NCBI GenBank assembly: GCA_030533405.1
Contig: JAUNJF010000006.1
Location: forward strand, 62,001 to 126,000
Direction of reading: 5' to 3'
Length of the DNA: 64,000 nucleotides
DNA from: Eubacteriales bacterium
Lineage (GTDB): Bacteria > Bacillota > Clostridia > Lachnospirales > Lachnospiraceae
Part shown: piece after piece, positions 53,903 through 62,676 of the stretch
Layout: each line of letters starts with the position of its first letter
Position numbering within the stretch: position 1 is the stretch's first letter
Notes under the pieces: model-generated
The model's database searches: none
Told to the model about the DNA's origin: nothing
The model's input: only the letters and a program-made list of their open reading frames with translations
Made by a program: the position numbers and the translations under genes

Positions 53903-54634
53903 TTAGTGTTGTTGTAAAATAAGGAGTTCCTGTTTGGTTAATTCGCGATAATGTCCTAGTTCTAAATCATCTGGTAAAACTAAATCTCCGAAAGAGATTC
54001 TCTTTAGATAGATTACCTTTTTGTTAACGGCTTGAAACATGCGTTTTATCTGATGAAATTTACCTTCCTGAATAGTGATTTGAACATAGGATACATTTTC
54101 GTTCTTATTATATGGTTTGTCAATTGTAAGCTGAGCAGGAAGGGCATCTGTGAAATCATCATCTCCGATATGAAGACCTTCAGAAAAAAGACGGATATCT
54201 TCCTGTGTAACTTCTCCTTCAACAATTGCAAAATATGTTTTGTCAACATGATGACGAGGGGATAGGAGACGATGAGAAAGTGCACCATCGTTTGTGATTA
54301 ACAATAGCCCTTCGGTATCCTTATCAAGTCTGCCAACTGGAAAGAGGTCATTTCTTTTGCTGTTAATTAGGGACAACACGGTCGGTGCAGTATTATCTTT
54401 TGTAGCACTTACATATCCGGCGGGCTTGTTTAAGATATAATATACCAATGTGTCCATTTGAATGACTTGATCTCCGAGTCGAACAATATCTATTGCAGGA
54501 TCGATATGTGTATCTGATTTTGTTACACGAATATCATTTAAATAAACAAAGCCTTTTTTGATATGGTTTTTTATTTCTGAACGAGTTCCCAATCCAGCAT
54601 TTGCCAAAAATTTGTCGATGCGTATTTGTGCCAT
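53903..54634 (-). CDS. rsuA: RsuA/RluB-family rRNA pseudouridine synthase
   Basis: The 243-residue enzyme has an N-terminal S4 RNA-binding domain (RIDKFLANAGLGTRSEIKNHI) and a catalytic domain with Asp in GRLDKDTEGLLLITNDG. The SPRHHVDKTY and GKFHQIKRMFQ segments are closest to RsuA, which modifies 16S U516; RluB (23S) is an alternative. A GGGGG run lies 10 bases before the ATG. It lies upstream of tyrA and aroA. Confidence 0.88.
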   Translation of the reverse strand: MAQIRIDKFLANAGLGTRSEIKNHIKKGFVYLNDIRVTKSDTHIDPAIDIVRLGDQVIQMDTLVYYILNKPAGYVSATKDNTAPTVLSLINSKRNDLFPVGRLDKDTEGLLLITNDGALSHRLLSPRHHVDKTYFAIVEGEVTQEDIRLFSEGLHIGDDDFTDALPAQLTIDKPYNKNENVSYVQITIQEGKFHQIKRMFQAVNKKVIYLKRISFGDLVLPDDLELGHYRELTKQELLILQQH

Positions 54635-54798
54635 AATGAAGGCGCCCCCCTTTTATTGTTTATGAATATTTAATATTTGTAACAAACAGTATAAAACTGT
54701 ATTGTTAATCTTCAATATTTTACCATATTTTAATAAAGAATTCACTATAATGTTACTTTATATAAAAACAAGACCTATTATTAGTGATTTTGACAGAC

Positions 54799-54827
54799 TT
54801 GACATTTTTTTTGTTAAATGTTATATT
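54799..54827 (+). promoter_or_regulatory. Sigma-A promoter of the SH3b-3D gene
   Basis: A perfect TTGACA (a second TTGACA lies 9 bases upstream) is followed after 17 bases by TATATT. This sits in a 307-base stretch without genes (54635-54941) that otherwise holds AT-rich DNA divergent from rsuA, the WalR-like site and a leader of about 90 bases. I recognise no riboswitch in it. Confidence 0.75.
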
Positions 54828-54833
54828 ACAGCT

Positions 54834-54850
54834 TGTAACAAGTTTGTAAC
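54834..54850 (+). promoter_or_regulatory. WalR-like direct repeat
   Basis: TGTAAC-N5-TGTAAC is an exact match to the WalR consensus TGTWAH-N5-TGTWAH. It lies at or just after the predicted transcription start, where binding would be expected to affect initiation. The same element with flanks (TTGTAACAA..AACAATTTG) precedes the NlpC/P60 gene at 11583. Confidence 0.65.
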
Positions 54851-54941
54851 AATTTGGACGCGAGGTTTGCTACTGGCGCGATGAAGCTTTTGATGACTGA
54901 GATGGGAAGCCCATTTTTAAGTCGTTATGGAGGAACTAGTC

Positions 54942-56315
54942 ATGAGACATAGTAGAAAAGCTGTAATGAAAGAACGCTATACACTATATTTAAGAAAACA
55001 TATTTTTAATGGTAAATATTTTGTTCGAAACGTACAGATTGGAGTCGGTCTTGTTTTAGTTTTCGCATTATTGGTTGGAATAACCGCAATGTGTTTCGCA
55101 ACAAAGAATACATCGGTATCTGCTAAGAAAGATGTGGATGTAAAATCGGCATTGTTTGGTGAATGTGTGAGTGAGACAAAGATTGCTGAGCAGGAAAAAG
55201 TGGATGATACATCTGAAGAGATGACAACACAGGCTGAGAGTGTTCTTGCACAAGTTACGGAAGCGGCTACAACTGAAGAACAGATACAGGAAAAGCAAAG
55301 CATTTCGGAAGAAGTAATAGAAGAGCCAAGCTTATTTGATGACCGTTGCATTGCAAATGTAGAAGAATCATTGAATGTTAGAATGGAACCGGATGCTGAA
55401 TCGGAATTTGTTGGTCAAATGAATACAGGCGCTATTGCGATGGTATTAGGAGAAGAAGGAGAATGGACGAAGATTAAGTCCGGAGATGTATATGGATATG
55501 TTTTATCTGCATATATCTTAACAGGGGAAGCAGCAGAAACGTTTTCTGCTGATTATGTTACACTTGAGGGAACTGTATTAGAAGACGGTGTGAACATAAG
55601 AGATGATAAGTCAACAGAGGCAGAGATTTTGCAGGTGTTAGACAAAGGGGATACAATTTCTGTAGTAGAGATTCCAGAAGAAGGGAATGAAATGACAGAA
55701 GTTGAAAGTGAAGAAGCAAAAGCGGATGATACAATTACTTGGGTAACTGTGTGCATGGAAGATGGGACAATTGGTTATGTATCTGCAGATTATATTGATG
55801 TAGATGAATTATATGAATTAGCTGTGTCAGCAGAAGAGTTGCAACGAATTGCACAAGAGGAAGAAGCTGCTAGAATTGCAGCAGAAGAAGCGCAAAGACA
55901 ACAAGCTATGGCACAGGCACAGGAGACAGCTACTGAAAGTAGTACCAATGCAAGTAGTTCTAATGGTTCCAATGAGAATCATCAAGAGTATCATGGAGCA
56001 ACAACAAAACCTCAGACTACAACAACATCGGGTGAGTGTATTGGAACATTTACGATTACAGCATATTGTGGTTGTAGCAAATGTAGTTCTGGAAATAATA
56101 GAACTGCATCAGGTACAGTGCCTACAGAGGGAAGAACGATAGCAGCAGATACAAGTGTATTGCCATATGGAACAAAAGTTGTAATTGATGGTGTTGTATA
56201 TACAGTAGAAGATTGTGGAAGTGGAATTTGCGGCAATCATATTGATATTTTCTTTGCAACACATGAGCAGGCTTTAGCATATGGGCGAAGAACAGTAAAA
56301 GTATATATGTATTAG
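54942..56315 (+). CDS. Membrane-anchored/secreted SH3b-SH3b-3D domain cell-wall protein
   Basis: The 457-residue protein has a basic N-terminus and a membrane helix or uncleaved signal (~27-48), an acidic Thr/Glu-rich spacer, two SH3b domains (~130-185 and ~205-285, beginning SLNVR and GVNIR and ending GYV), an Ala/Glu/Gln helical linker and a C-terminal 3D domain (~365-457). The 3D domain resembles RpfB/YocH lytic transglycosylases, with ITAYCGCSKC, the Asp in ADTSVLPYG, VEDCGSG and HIDIFF. The start was set by GGAGG 8 bases upstream of the ATG at 54942; the earlier ATG overlaps it. Confidence 0.92.
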   Translation: MRHSRKAVMKERYTLYLRKHIFNGKYFVRNVQIGVGLVLVFALLVGITAMCFATKNTSVSAKKDVDVKSALFGECVSETKIAEQEKVDDTSEEMTTQAESVLAQVTEAATTEEQIQEKQSISEEVIEEPSLFDDRCIANVEESLNVRMEPDAESEFVGQMNTGAIAMVLGEEGEWTKIKSGDVYGYVLSAYILTGEAAETFSADYVTLEGTVLEDGVNIRDDKSTEAEILQVLDKGDTISVVEIPEEGNEMTEVESEEAKADDTITWVTVCMEDGTIGYVSADYIDVDELYELAVSAEELQRIAQEEEAARIAAEEAQRQQAMAQAQETATESSTNASSSNGSNENHQEYHGATTKPQTTTTSGECIGTFTITAYCGCSKCSSGNNRTASGTVPTEGRTIAADTSVLPYGTKVVIDGVVYTVEDCGSGICGNHIDIFFATHEQALAYGRRTVKVYMY

Positions 56316-56323
56316 AAGATTAG

Positions 56324-56356
56324 GAAGTCTTGATGGAATCAGGGCTTCTTTTTTTC
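56324..56356 (+). terminator. Intrinsic terminator after the SH3b-3D gene
   Basis: GAAGTCTTGAT pairs with ATCAGGGCTTC (G-T pairs tolerated) and runs into seven T. Confidence 0.85.
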
Positions 56357-56392
56357 TTTCTGGGAATGTCATTTGTCCATATAAATCTATAC

Positions 56393-56421
56393 TTTACAAA
56401 AAACGGCAATTTTATTATAAT
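56393..56421 (+). promoter_or_regulatory. Promoter of the purM-purN-purD operon
   Basis: TTTACA and a perfect TATAAT are separated by 17 bases; the start would be near 56428, leaving a leader of about 77 bases. No purine riboswitch or clear PurBox pair is visible. Confidence 0.8.
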
Positions 56422-56504
56422 AAATACATATGTGCACATTTGATGTAGGAAATACAATATCATGTATACATAGTTATTTAATATATTTCAGGAGGATAAG
56501 AATA

Positions 56505-57530
56505 ATGGATTACAAGAATGCTGGAGTTGACATTGAAGCAGGTTACAAGTCAGTAGAACTGATGAAGGAATATGTGAAGAGAACCATGCGTGAAGAGGTG
56601 CTTGGCGGTTTAGGTGGTTTTTCTGGTGCATTCTCTCTTAAAAAGATTAAAGAGATGGAAGAACCAGTTCTATTATCCGGAACAGATGGATGTGGTACAA
56701 AGGTTAAGCTTGCAATGATTATGGATCAGCATGATACAATCGGAATTGATGCGGTGGCAATGTGTGTGAATGATATTGCCTGTGCCGGCGGTGAACCATT
56801 ATTTTTCTTAGATTATATAGCTTGCGGAAAAAATTATCCGGAAAAAATTGCTACAATCGTTAGTGGCGTTGCAGAGGGATGTGTACAGTCTGATGCAGCA
56901 TTAATTGGTGGTGAAACAGCAGAGCATCCTGGTCTTATGCCAGAGGATGAGTATGATTTGGCTGGATTTGCAGTAGGTGTGTGTGATCAAAAGGATTTAA
57001 TTACAGGCCAGAACATTAAGCCAGGAGATACTTTGATTGGTATTGGTTCAAGTGGTGTTCATAGTAATGGATTTTCATTGGTTCGTAAAGTGTTTGAGAT
57101 GACAAAGGAATCTCTTGATACATATTATGATGAACTTGGAAAAACACTTGGAGAGGCACTTTTAGCACCAACTCGAATTTATGTAAAGGCACTTCGTAAT
57201 GTAAAAGAAGCAGGTGTTGTGATTAAGGGATGTTCTCACATTACAGGTGGTGGATTTTATGAAAATATTCCAAGAATGCTTCCAGATGGTATCAGAGCGG
57301 TTGTAGATAAGAATTCTTATGATGTACCTGCCATTTTTAAGTTAATGGCAAAGACAGGTAATATTGAAGAGCAAATGATGTACAACACATTCAATATGGG
57401 ACTAGGAATGGTAGTTGCCATTGATCCAAAGGATGAGGAAGCAACATTAAAGGCATTAAAGGCAGCAGGTGAGTCTGCATATGTTGTGGGTCATGTTGAA
57501 GCTGGTGAGAAGGGTGTAACACTTCAGTAG
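56505..57530 (+). CDS. purM: Phosphoribosylformylglycinamidine cyclo-ligase
   Basis: The 341-residue AIR synthetase closes the imidazole ring of AIR using ATP. Seen are DYKNAGVDIEAGYKSVELMK, GGFSGAFSL, SGTDGCGTKVKLA, the VNDIACAGGEPLFFLDY segment and GGETAEHPG. It starts at the ATG at 56505, 9 bases after GGAGG; an in-frame ATG at 56430 coincides with the predicted transcription start and is unlikely. purN follows after 35 bases. Confidence 0.96.
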   Translation: MDYKNAGVDIEAGYKSVELMKEYVKRTMREEVLGGLGGFSGAFSLKKIKEMEEPVLLSGTDGCGTKVKLAMIMDQHDTIGIDAVAMCVNDIACAGGEPLFFLDYIACGKNYPEKIATIVSGVAEGCVQSDAALIGGETAEHPGLMPEDEYDLAGFAVGVCDQKDLITGQNIKPGDTLIGIGSSGVHSNGFSLVRKVFEMTKESLDTYYDELGKTLGEALLAPTRIYVKALRNVKEAGVVIKGCSHITGGGFYENIPRMLPDGIRAVVDKNSYDVPAIFKLMAKTGNIEEQMMYNTFNMGLGMVVAIDPKDEEATLKALKAAGESAYVVGHVEAGEKGVTLQ

Positions 57531-57565
57531 TTATAAGTGGATACATAGAAGGAGGAAACACAGAT

Positions 57566-58192
57566 ATGTTAAAAGTTGCAGTTATGGTATCTGGTGGTGG
57601 AACCAATTTACAGGCAATTATAGATGCGGTTTCGTCACAAAGAATAACGAATACGGAGTTAGTTGCTGTCATTAGCAATAATCAGGGTGCGTATGCATTA
57701 GAAAGAGCAAAAAAGGCAGGAATCAAGGATATTGTCGTTTCTCCAAAGGATTTTGAGTCGAGAGAGGCATTTAATCATGCATTGGTTGAAACGGTTGATA
57801 GTCTTGGTATTGATTTAATCGTGCTCGCAGGATATTTGGTAGTAATTCCGCCAGAAATGATTGAAAAGTATGAAAATAAGATTATCAATATTCACCCATC
57901 TTTGATTCCAGCATTTTGTGGAACTGGATTTTATGGATTGAAAGTTCATGAAGCTGCGTTAGAAAGAGGAGTCAAGGTTGTAGGAGCAACTGTTCACTTT
58001 GTAGATAAAGGAACGGACACTGGTCCGATTTTGTTGCAAAAAGCAGTTGCAGTACAAGAAGGAGATACACCTAAGGTTTTGCAACAGCGTGTTATGGAAC
58101 AGGCAGAGTGGATTTTATTGCCTCAGGCAATTGATATGATTGCGAATGGAAAAGTGGTTGTGGTTGATAATAAAGTTGTGATTAAGAAATAG
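57566..58192 (+). CDS. purN: Phosphoribosylglycinamide formyltransferase
   Basis: The 208-residue enzyme transfers formyl from 10-formyl-THF to GAR. Motifs include VMVSGGGTNLQAIID, the catalytic Asn/His in NIHPSLIPAFCG and the Asp in VDKGTDTGPILLQ. AGGAGG precedes the ATG by 11 bases. It lies between purM and purD, the usual pairing in Firmicutes, though purH is absent here. Confidence 0.97.
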   Translation: MLKVAVMVSGGGTNLQAIIDAVSSQRITNTELVAVISNNQGAYALERAKKAGIKDIVVSPKDFESREAFNHALVETVDSLGIDLIVLAGYLVVIPPEMIEKYENKIINIHPSLIPAFCGTGFYGLKVHEAALERGVKVVGATVHFVDKGTDTGPILLQKAVAVQEGDTPKVLQQRVMEQAEWILLPQAIDMIANGKVVVVDNKVVIKK

Positions 58193-58217
58193 TTTGATGA
58201 TATACAGGAGGAATAGT

Positions 58218-59489
58218 ATGAAAGTATTGATTATAGGAAGTGGTGGTAGAGAGCATGCAATTGCAACTTGTGTAGCAAAGAGTAAGCGTGTTTCTAAAAT
58301 ATATGCTGCTCCTGGTAATGCTGGTATTGCTGAGTTGGCAGAATGTGTAGATATTTCAGTTATGGATTTTCCGAAACTTGTTTCATTTGCTAAGGAGAAT
58401 GAAATTGATTTTACAATAGTTGGTCCGGATGATCCGCTAGTTGCTGGAGCTGTGGATGCATTTGAAGCTGAAGGACTTAAGGTATTTGGACCACGTAAAA
58501 ATGCCGCGATTATTGAAGGATCAAAGGCTTTTTCAAAAGATTTAATGAAAAAATACAATATTCCGACTGCTGCATATGAGAATTTCGATAATCCAGAAGA
58601 TGCAATTGCATATTTGGAAAATGCTGATTTCCCAATTGTGTTAAAAGCTGATGGTCTTGCATTAGGAAAAGGTGTATTGATTTGTAATAATCTTGAAGAA
58701 GCAAAAGCAGGTGTAAAAGAGATTATGATGGATAAACATTTTGGTGATGCAGGAAACAAAATGGTTATCGAAGAGTTTATGACTGGTAGAGAGGTTTCTG
58801 TTTTGGCATTTTGTGATGGAACAACAATCAAAACAATGACTTCTGCTCAGGATCATAAGAGAGCAAAAGATGGAGATCAGGGATTGAATACCGGTGGTAT
58901 GGGTACATTTTCACCAAGTCCATTTTATACAAAAGAAATTGAAGAATTCTGCCAAAAAGAAATTTATGAAAAAACAATGGCAGCTATGAAGAGTGAGGGC
59001 AGAGATTTTGTGGGTGTATTATTCACAGGTCTTATGATTACAGAAAAAGGAACTAAAGTATTAGAGTTTAATGCTCGTTTTGGTGATCCAGAGGCACAGG
59101 TAGTGTTACCAAGAATGAAAAATGATATCATCGACGTAATGGAAGCTTGTGTGGATGGAACATTAGATCAGATCGATTTACAATTTGAAGATAATGCTGC
59201 AGTATGTGTTGTATTAGCTTCTGATGGGTATCCAGTTTCGTATGAAAAAGGATTCGAAATTACAGGATTTGATAATTTCAAAGACAAAGATGATTATTTT
59301 GTATTCCATGCAGGTACGAAGTTTGATAATGGAAAGGTTGTGACCAATGGTGGTCGTGTACTTGGTATTACTGCAAAAGGTGAGGATTTGGTAAAAGCTC
59401 GTGCGAATGCATATGAAGCTACAAAATGGATAGACTTTGAAAATAAGTATATGCGAAACGATATCGGAAAAGCAATCGATCAGATATAA
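58218..59489 (+). CDS. purD: Phosphoribosylamine-glycine ligase
   Basis: The 423-residue ATP-grasp enzyme makes GAR from phosphoribosylamine and glycine. It begins KVLIIGSGGREHAIA, and has VGPDDPLVAG, FPIVLKADGLALGKGV, DHKRAKDGDQGLNTGGMG and FNARFGDPEAQVVLPR. The ATG at 58218 follows AGGAGG by 7 bases. It is 25 bases after purN. Confidence 0.98.
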   Translation: MKVLIIGSGGREHAIATCVAKSKRVSKIYAAPGNAGIAELAECVDISVMDFPKLVSFAKENEIDFTIVGPDDPLVAGAVDAFEAEGLKVFGPRKNAAIIEGSKAFSKDLMKKYNIPTAAYENFDNPEDAIAYLENADFPIVLKADGLALGKGVLICNNLEEAKAGVKEIMMDKHFGDAGNKMVIEEFMTGREVSVLAFCDGTTIKTMTSAQDHKRAKDGDQGLNTGGMGTFSPSPFYTKEIEEFCQKEIYEKTMAAMKSEGRDFVGVLFTGLMITEKGTKVLEFNARFGDPEAQVVLPRMKNDIIDVMEACVDGTLDQIDLQFEDNAAVCVVLASDGYPVSYEKGFEITGFDNFKDKDDYFVFHAGTKFDNGKVVTNGGRVLGITAKGEDLVKARANAYEATKWIDFENKYMRNDIGKAIDQI

Positions 59490-59501
59490 GAATACGAAGG
59501 A

Positions 59502-59531
59502 GGGGGCTGTGATTATATTACAGTCCCTTTA
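59502..59531 (+). terminator. Weak terminator after purD
   Basis: GGGGCTGT pairs with ACAGTCCC (one G-T pair) around a 9-base loop, followed by only TTTAT. Read-through into clpC is possible. Confidence 0.55.
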
Positions 59532-59564
59532 TGACAATAAATGCAGGATTGGAGAGCATGGTGA

Positions 59565-62018
59565 ATGAGTCAGAATTATACAAAAAGTGCAAATAGTGTT
59601 TTGCGATATGCAAAAAAAATTGCATTTCAGATGACACAGGAATACGTAGGTAGTGAACACCTTTTGCTTGGATTAATAAAAGAAAAAAGTGGCATGGCAT
59701 ATGTTGTGTTATCTCAAAATGGTGTAGAAGAAGAGCGTTTGGAAAATTTAACGAGTCATTTAATGATGGAACAGACAAATGTTGCATTGGCAAACAAAGC
59801 TGAATTTTCGAAGCGTTGTCAGGATATTTTGGAATTGGCAGATAAAGAGGCTGCTAGATTTAAATCTGCACAGACTGGAACAGAGCATTTATTAATTGCA
59901 ATTATTAAACATCCAGATAGTGTGGCATTTCGTTTGTTAACAGCCATGAATATTGCCGTAACAAAGCTTTACTCTGATATTTTATCTGCAATGGGATTAG
60001 AACCAGCAATTGCAAAAGCAGAAATTAACAGTCTCAAATCGAAGGAGAAGAAGGGAAAATCATCTACCCCTACGTTAGATCAGTATTCCAGAGATTTTAC
60101 AAAATTGGCGAAAGAAGGAAAACTTGATCCAGTAGTTGGAAGAAATGAAGAAATGCAACGTGTTGTGCAGATTCTAAGTAGAAGAATGAAGAATAATCCT
60201 TGTTTAGTAGGGGAACCTGGTGTTGGTAAAACTGCAATTGTTGAAGGTTTAGCACAATTGATTGTTGCAGGAGAGGTTCCAGAGACGGTTACAGGAAAAA
60301 GATTATTATCACTTGATTTATCAGGTATGGTAGCAGGTTCAAAGTATCGAGGAGAATTTGAAGAAAGAATAAAAAAATTAATCAGTGAAGTGACACAGGT
60401 TGGAAATATTATTCTTTTTGTTGATGAGTTACACACCATAATTGGGGCTGGTGGTGCAGAGGGTGCTATCGATGCGTCTAATATTTTAAAGCCGGCGTTG
60501 TCACGTGGTGAAATTCAAATGATTGGTGCGACAACAACGACGGAATATCGCAAGTATATTGAAAAAGATGCTGCTTTAGAAAGAAGATTTCAGCCAGTAA
60601 CGGTAAACGAGCCAACAGAACAGGAGGCAGTTGCTATTTTATTAGGGTTAAAATCATGTTATGAGTATCATCATGGACTTCGCATAAGTGATGAAGCAGT
60701 GGAGGCTTGCGTGAAACTGTCTGTTCGTTATTTGAATGATAGATTTTTACCAGATAAGGCAATTGATTTAATGGATGAAGCTGCAGCGAAAAAGAAACTA
60801 TATGCGGTTCGTTTGACACCTCAGATGAAGCAAATTGAAAAAGAAATCATGAATTTAAATCATGAATTGGATCAGGCGTTTATGGAAAATGATTTAGAGG
60901 TTGCGCATGAAACAAAGCTTGCCATTAAATTATTAGAAGAGAAATTAGATAAAATGAAAAAACGTCATGAGACAAGTCAAAAAATGCAAAACCTTGTTTT
61001 GGATGATGAAGATATTGCAAATGTAGTAGCAGAATGGACAAAGATTCCGGTGAGTCGTTTGAAGGAACAGGAATCAAAGAGATTATTGAAGCTGGAAGAT
61101 ATTTTGCACAAACGTGTGATTGGTCAAAATGAAGCAGTTTTGGCGGTTGCGAAAGCAATTAAACGTGGTCGTGTTGGATTAAAAGATCCGAAGCGACCAA
61201 TTGGATCATTCTTGTTTTTGGGACCAACTGGTGTCGGTAAAACAGAATTATCAAAGGCTTTAGCCGAGGCTGTATTTGGTGATGAAAAATCTTTGATTCG
61301 AGTAGATATGTCGGAATATATGGAAAAGCATAGTGTTTCTAAGATGATAGGTTCGCCTCCTGGATATGTTGGATTTGAAGAAGGTGGTCAATTAAGTGAT
61401 AAAGTTCGTAGAAATCCATACTCTGTTATTTTGTTTGACGAAATAGAGAAAGCGCATGTAGATATTTTTAATGTGTTATTGCAGATTTTGGATGATGGTC
61501 ATGTTACAGATGCACAGGGTAGAAAAGTTGATTTTAAGAATACAATTATTATCATGACAAGTAATGCGGGTGCTTCTCGCATTATGGAACCTAAAAAATT
61601 GGGATTTTCCAATGATGCATCAGAGGAAAAAGAGCATGAGAATATGAAAAATGGTGTTATGGAAGAAGTGAAGCGTTTGTTTAAACCTGAATTTTTGAAT
61701 CGAATTGATGACACAATCGTATTCCATGCGTTGACAAAAGATGAGATTAAGGAAATTGCGCAATTATTGTTACAAAATTTTGCGGATCGAGTGAAAGAAC
61801 AAATGAATATCCAGATTCGTTTTGGAGAACCAGTAAAAAATTATATTTTTGAAAAGGGATATGATAAAAAGTACGGTGCAAGACCACTTCGTAGAGCAAT
61901 TCAGAATGAAATTGAAGATAAAATGGCGGAAGAGATTTTGGCTGGAAATATTAAATCTGGTGATGTTGTTCGTTTATCAGTTGTAAAATCAGGTGTTAAA
62001 TTTAAAACAATTTTATAA
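59565..62018 (+). CDS. clpC: ATP-dependent Clp protease ATP-binding subunit ClpC
   Basis: The 817-residue Hsp100 unfoldase feeds ClpP. An N-terminal double Clp_N repeat (~1-145) is followed by AAA1 with Walker A GEPGVGKT (~216), an M-domain coiled coil (~415-465), AAA2 with GPTGVGKT (~553) and a C-terminal D2 small domain. The ClpP-binding loop should lie in AAA2 (a Leu/Ile-Gly-Phe-type motif; LGFSND is near). ctsR, mcsA and mcsB, which usually precede clpC in Bacillales, are absent, and no CtsR operator repeat is seen. radA follows after one small gene. Confidence 0.95.
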   Translation: MSQNYTKSANSVLRYAKKIAFQMTQEYVGSEHLLLGLIKEKSGMAYVVLSQNGVEEERLENLTSHLMMEQTNVALANKAEFSKRCQDILELADKEAARFKSAQTGTEHLLIAIIKHPDSVAFRLLTAMNIAVTKLYSDILSAMGLEPAIAKAEINSLKSKEKKGKSSTPTLDQYSRDFTKLAKEGKLDPVVGRNEEMQRVVQILSRRMKNNPCLVGEPGVGKTAIVEGLAQLIVAGEVPETVTGKRLLSLDLSGMVAGSKYRGEFEERIKKLISEVTQVGNIILFVDELHTIIGAGGAEGAIDASNILKPALSRGEIQMIGATTTTEYRKYIEKDAALERRFQPVTVNEPTEQEAVAILLGLKSCYEYHHGLRISDEAVEACVKLSVRYLNDRFLPDKAIDLMDEAAAKKKLYAVRLTPQMKQIEKEIMNLNHELDQAFMENDLEVAHETKLAIKLLEEKLDKMKKRHETSQKMQNLVLDDEDIANVVAEWTKIPVSRLKEQESKRLLKLEDILHKRVIGQNEAVLAVAKAIKRGRVGLKDPKRPIGSFLFLGPTGVGKTELSKALAEAVFGDEKSLIRVDMSEYMEKHSVSKMIGSPPGYVGFEEGGQLSDKVRRNPYSVILFDEIEKAHVDIFNVLLQILDDGHVTDAQGRKVDFKNTIIIMTSNAGASRIMEPKKLGFSNDASEEKEHENMKNGVMEEVKRLFKPEFLNRIDDTIVFHALTKDEIKEIAQLLLQNFADRVKEQMNIQIRFGEPVKNYIFEKGYDKKYGARPLRRAIQNEIEDKMAEEILAGNIKSGDVVRLSVVKSGVKFKTIL

Positions 62019-62096
62019 AGTGTGTGTTTCTTAACCATGCATTATAGAGAAATATGGATATTGAATGAAGTTTTTATTATGAAAAATTACTAAAAT

Positions 62097-62130
62097 TATA
62101 GTGGAAAAATAACACTATATATTGTATACT
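62097..62130 (+). promoter_or_regulatory. Inverted repeat and -10 element before the small unknown gene
   Basis: TATAGTG (62097-62103) and CACTATA (62113-62119) form a 7-bp palindrome with a 9-base spacer, ending 5 bases before a TATACT (62125-62130). It would overlap the -35 region, suggesting an operator. Confidence 0.4.
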
Positions 62131-62227
62131 GATAAGTAAGAAATAGAGTGTATTCTATTTTGATGGGGAGTATAGATGCAGATTTTGGGAAACTGCAATG
62201 ATAATAAAAATACAGGAGGATAAGCAG

Positions 62228-62641
62228 ATGGCGGTAGTTACAGAATTGATTAAAGAGGAAAACGGAACATTAAGCTTTGGTAATTATGAATTGGATTCAA
62301 AGACAAAGTTAGATGGATTTGAATTTAAAGGTGATAAGTATAAGATTAAAACATTTAATGAAATTACAAAATTAGAGAAGAATGGTTCGTTTGTTTATGA
62401 GTCAGTTCCGGGAACGACAGTTCATGGTTTTAAAGCTTCAGAAGATGTTGTGGAATTTGAGGTTGAGGGAACAGAAGATTCTCAAATTACATTGGAGTTG
62501 GAAGCAAGTCAGGAGTATGACGTTGCAATTGAAGAACGTGATTCTGGTATTGTAAAAACAAATCTTGGAGGAAAATTGAATTTGAGCGTTGAATTGAATC
62601 CGGGAGAAGTTTCAAAGATTGTTGTTAAAAAGATTCAGTAA
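62228..62641 (+). CDS. Small soluble protein of unknown function (137 aa)
   Basis: The product begins AVVTELIKEENGTLSFGNYEL and looks entirely beta-rich, with an acidic middle (ASEDVVEFEVEGTEDSQITLEL) and a Ser/Val C-terminus. No signal peptide, membrane helix or enzyme motif is seen. Similar small proteins seem common in Lachnospiraceae from memory, but I assign no function. The ATG at 62228 has AGGAGG 10 bases upstream. It lies between clpC and radA and has its own predicted promoter. Confidence 0.75.
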   Translation: MAVVTELIKEENGTLSFGNYELDSKTKLDGFEFKGDKYKIKTFNEITKLEKNGSFVYESVPGTTVHGFKASEDVVEFEVEGTEDSQITLELEASQEYDVAIEERDSGIVKTNLGGKLNLSVELNPGEVSKIVVKKIQ

Positions 62642-62676
62642 AATGATTGAATATCACATATGGAAGGGAACACAAT

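Noticed and set aside
54635-54941. Possible c-di-AMP or other riboswitch before the SH3b-3D gene
   Set aside because: Such genes often carry one in Firmicutes, but I could not find the conserved ydaO core or a terminator/antiterminator pair; promoter and WalR-like repeat explain the region better.
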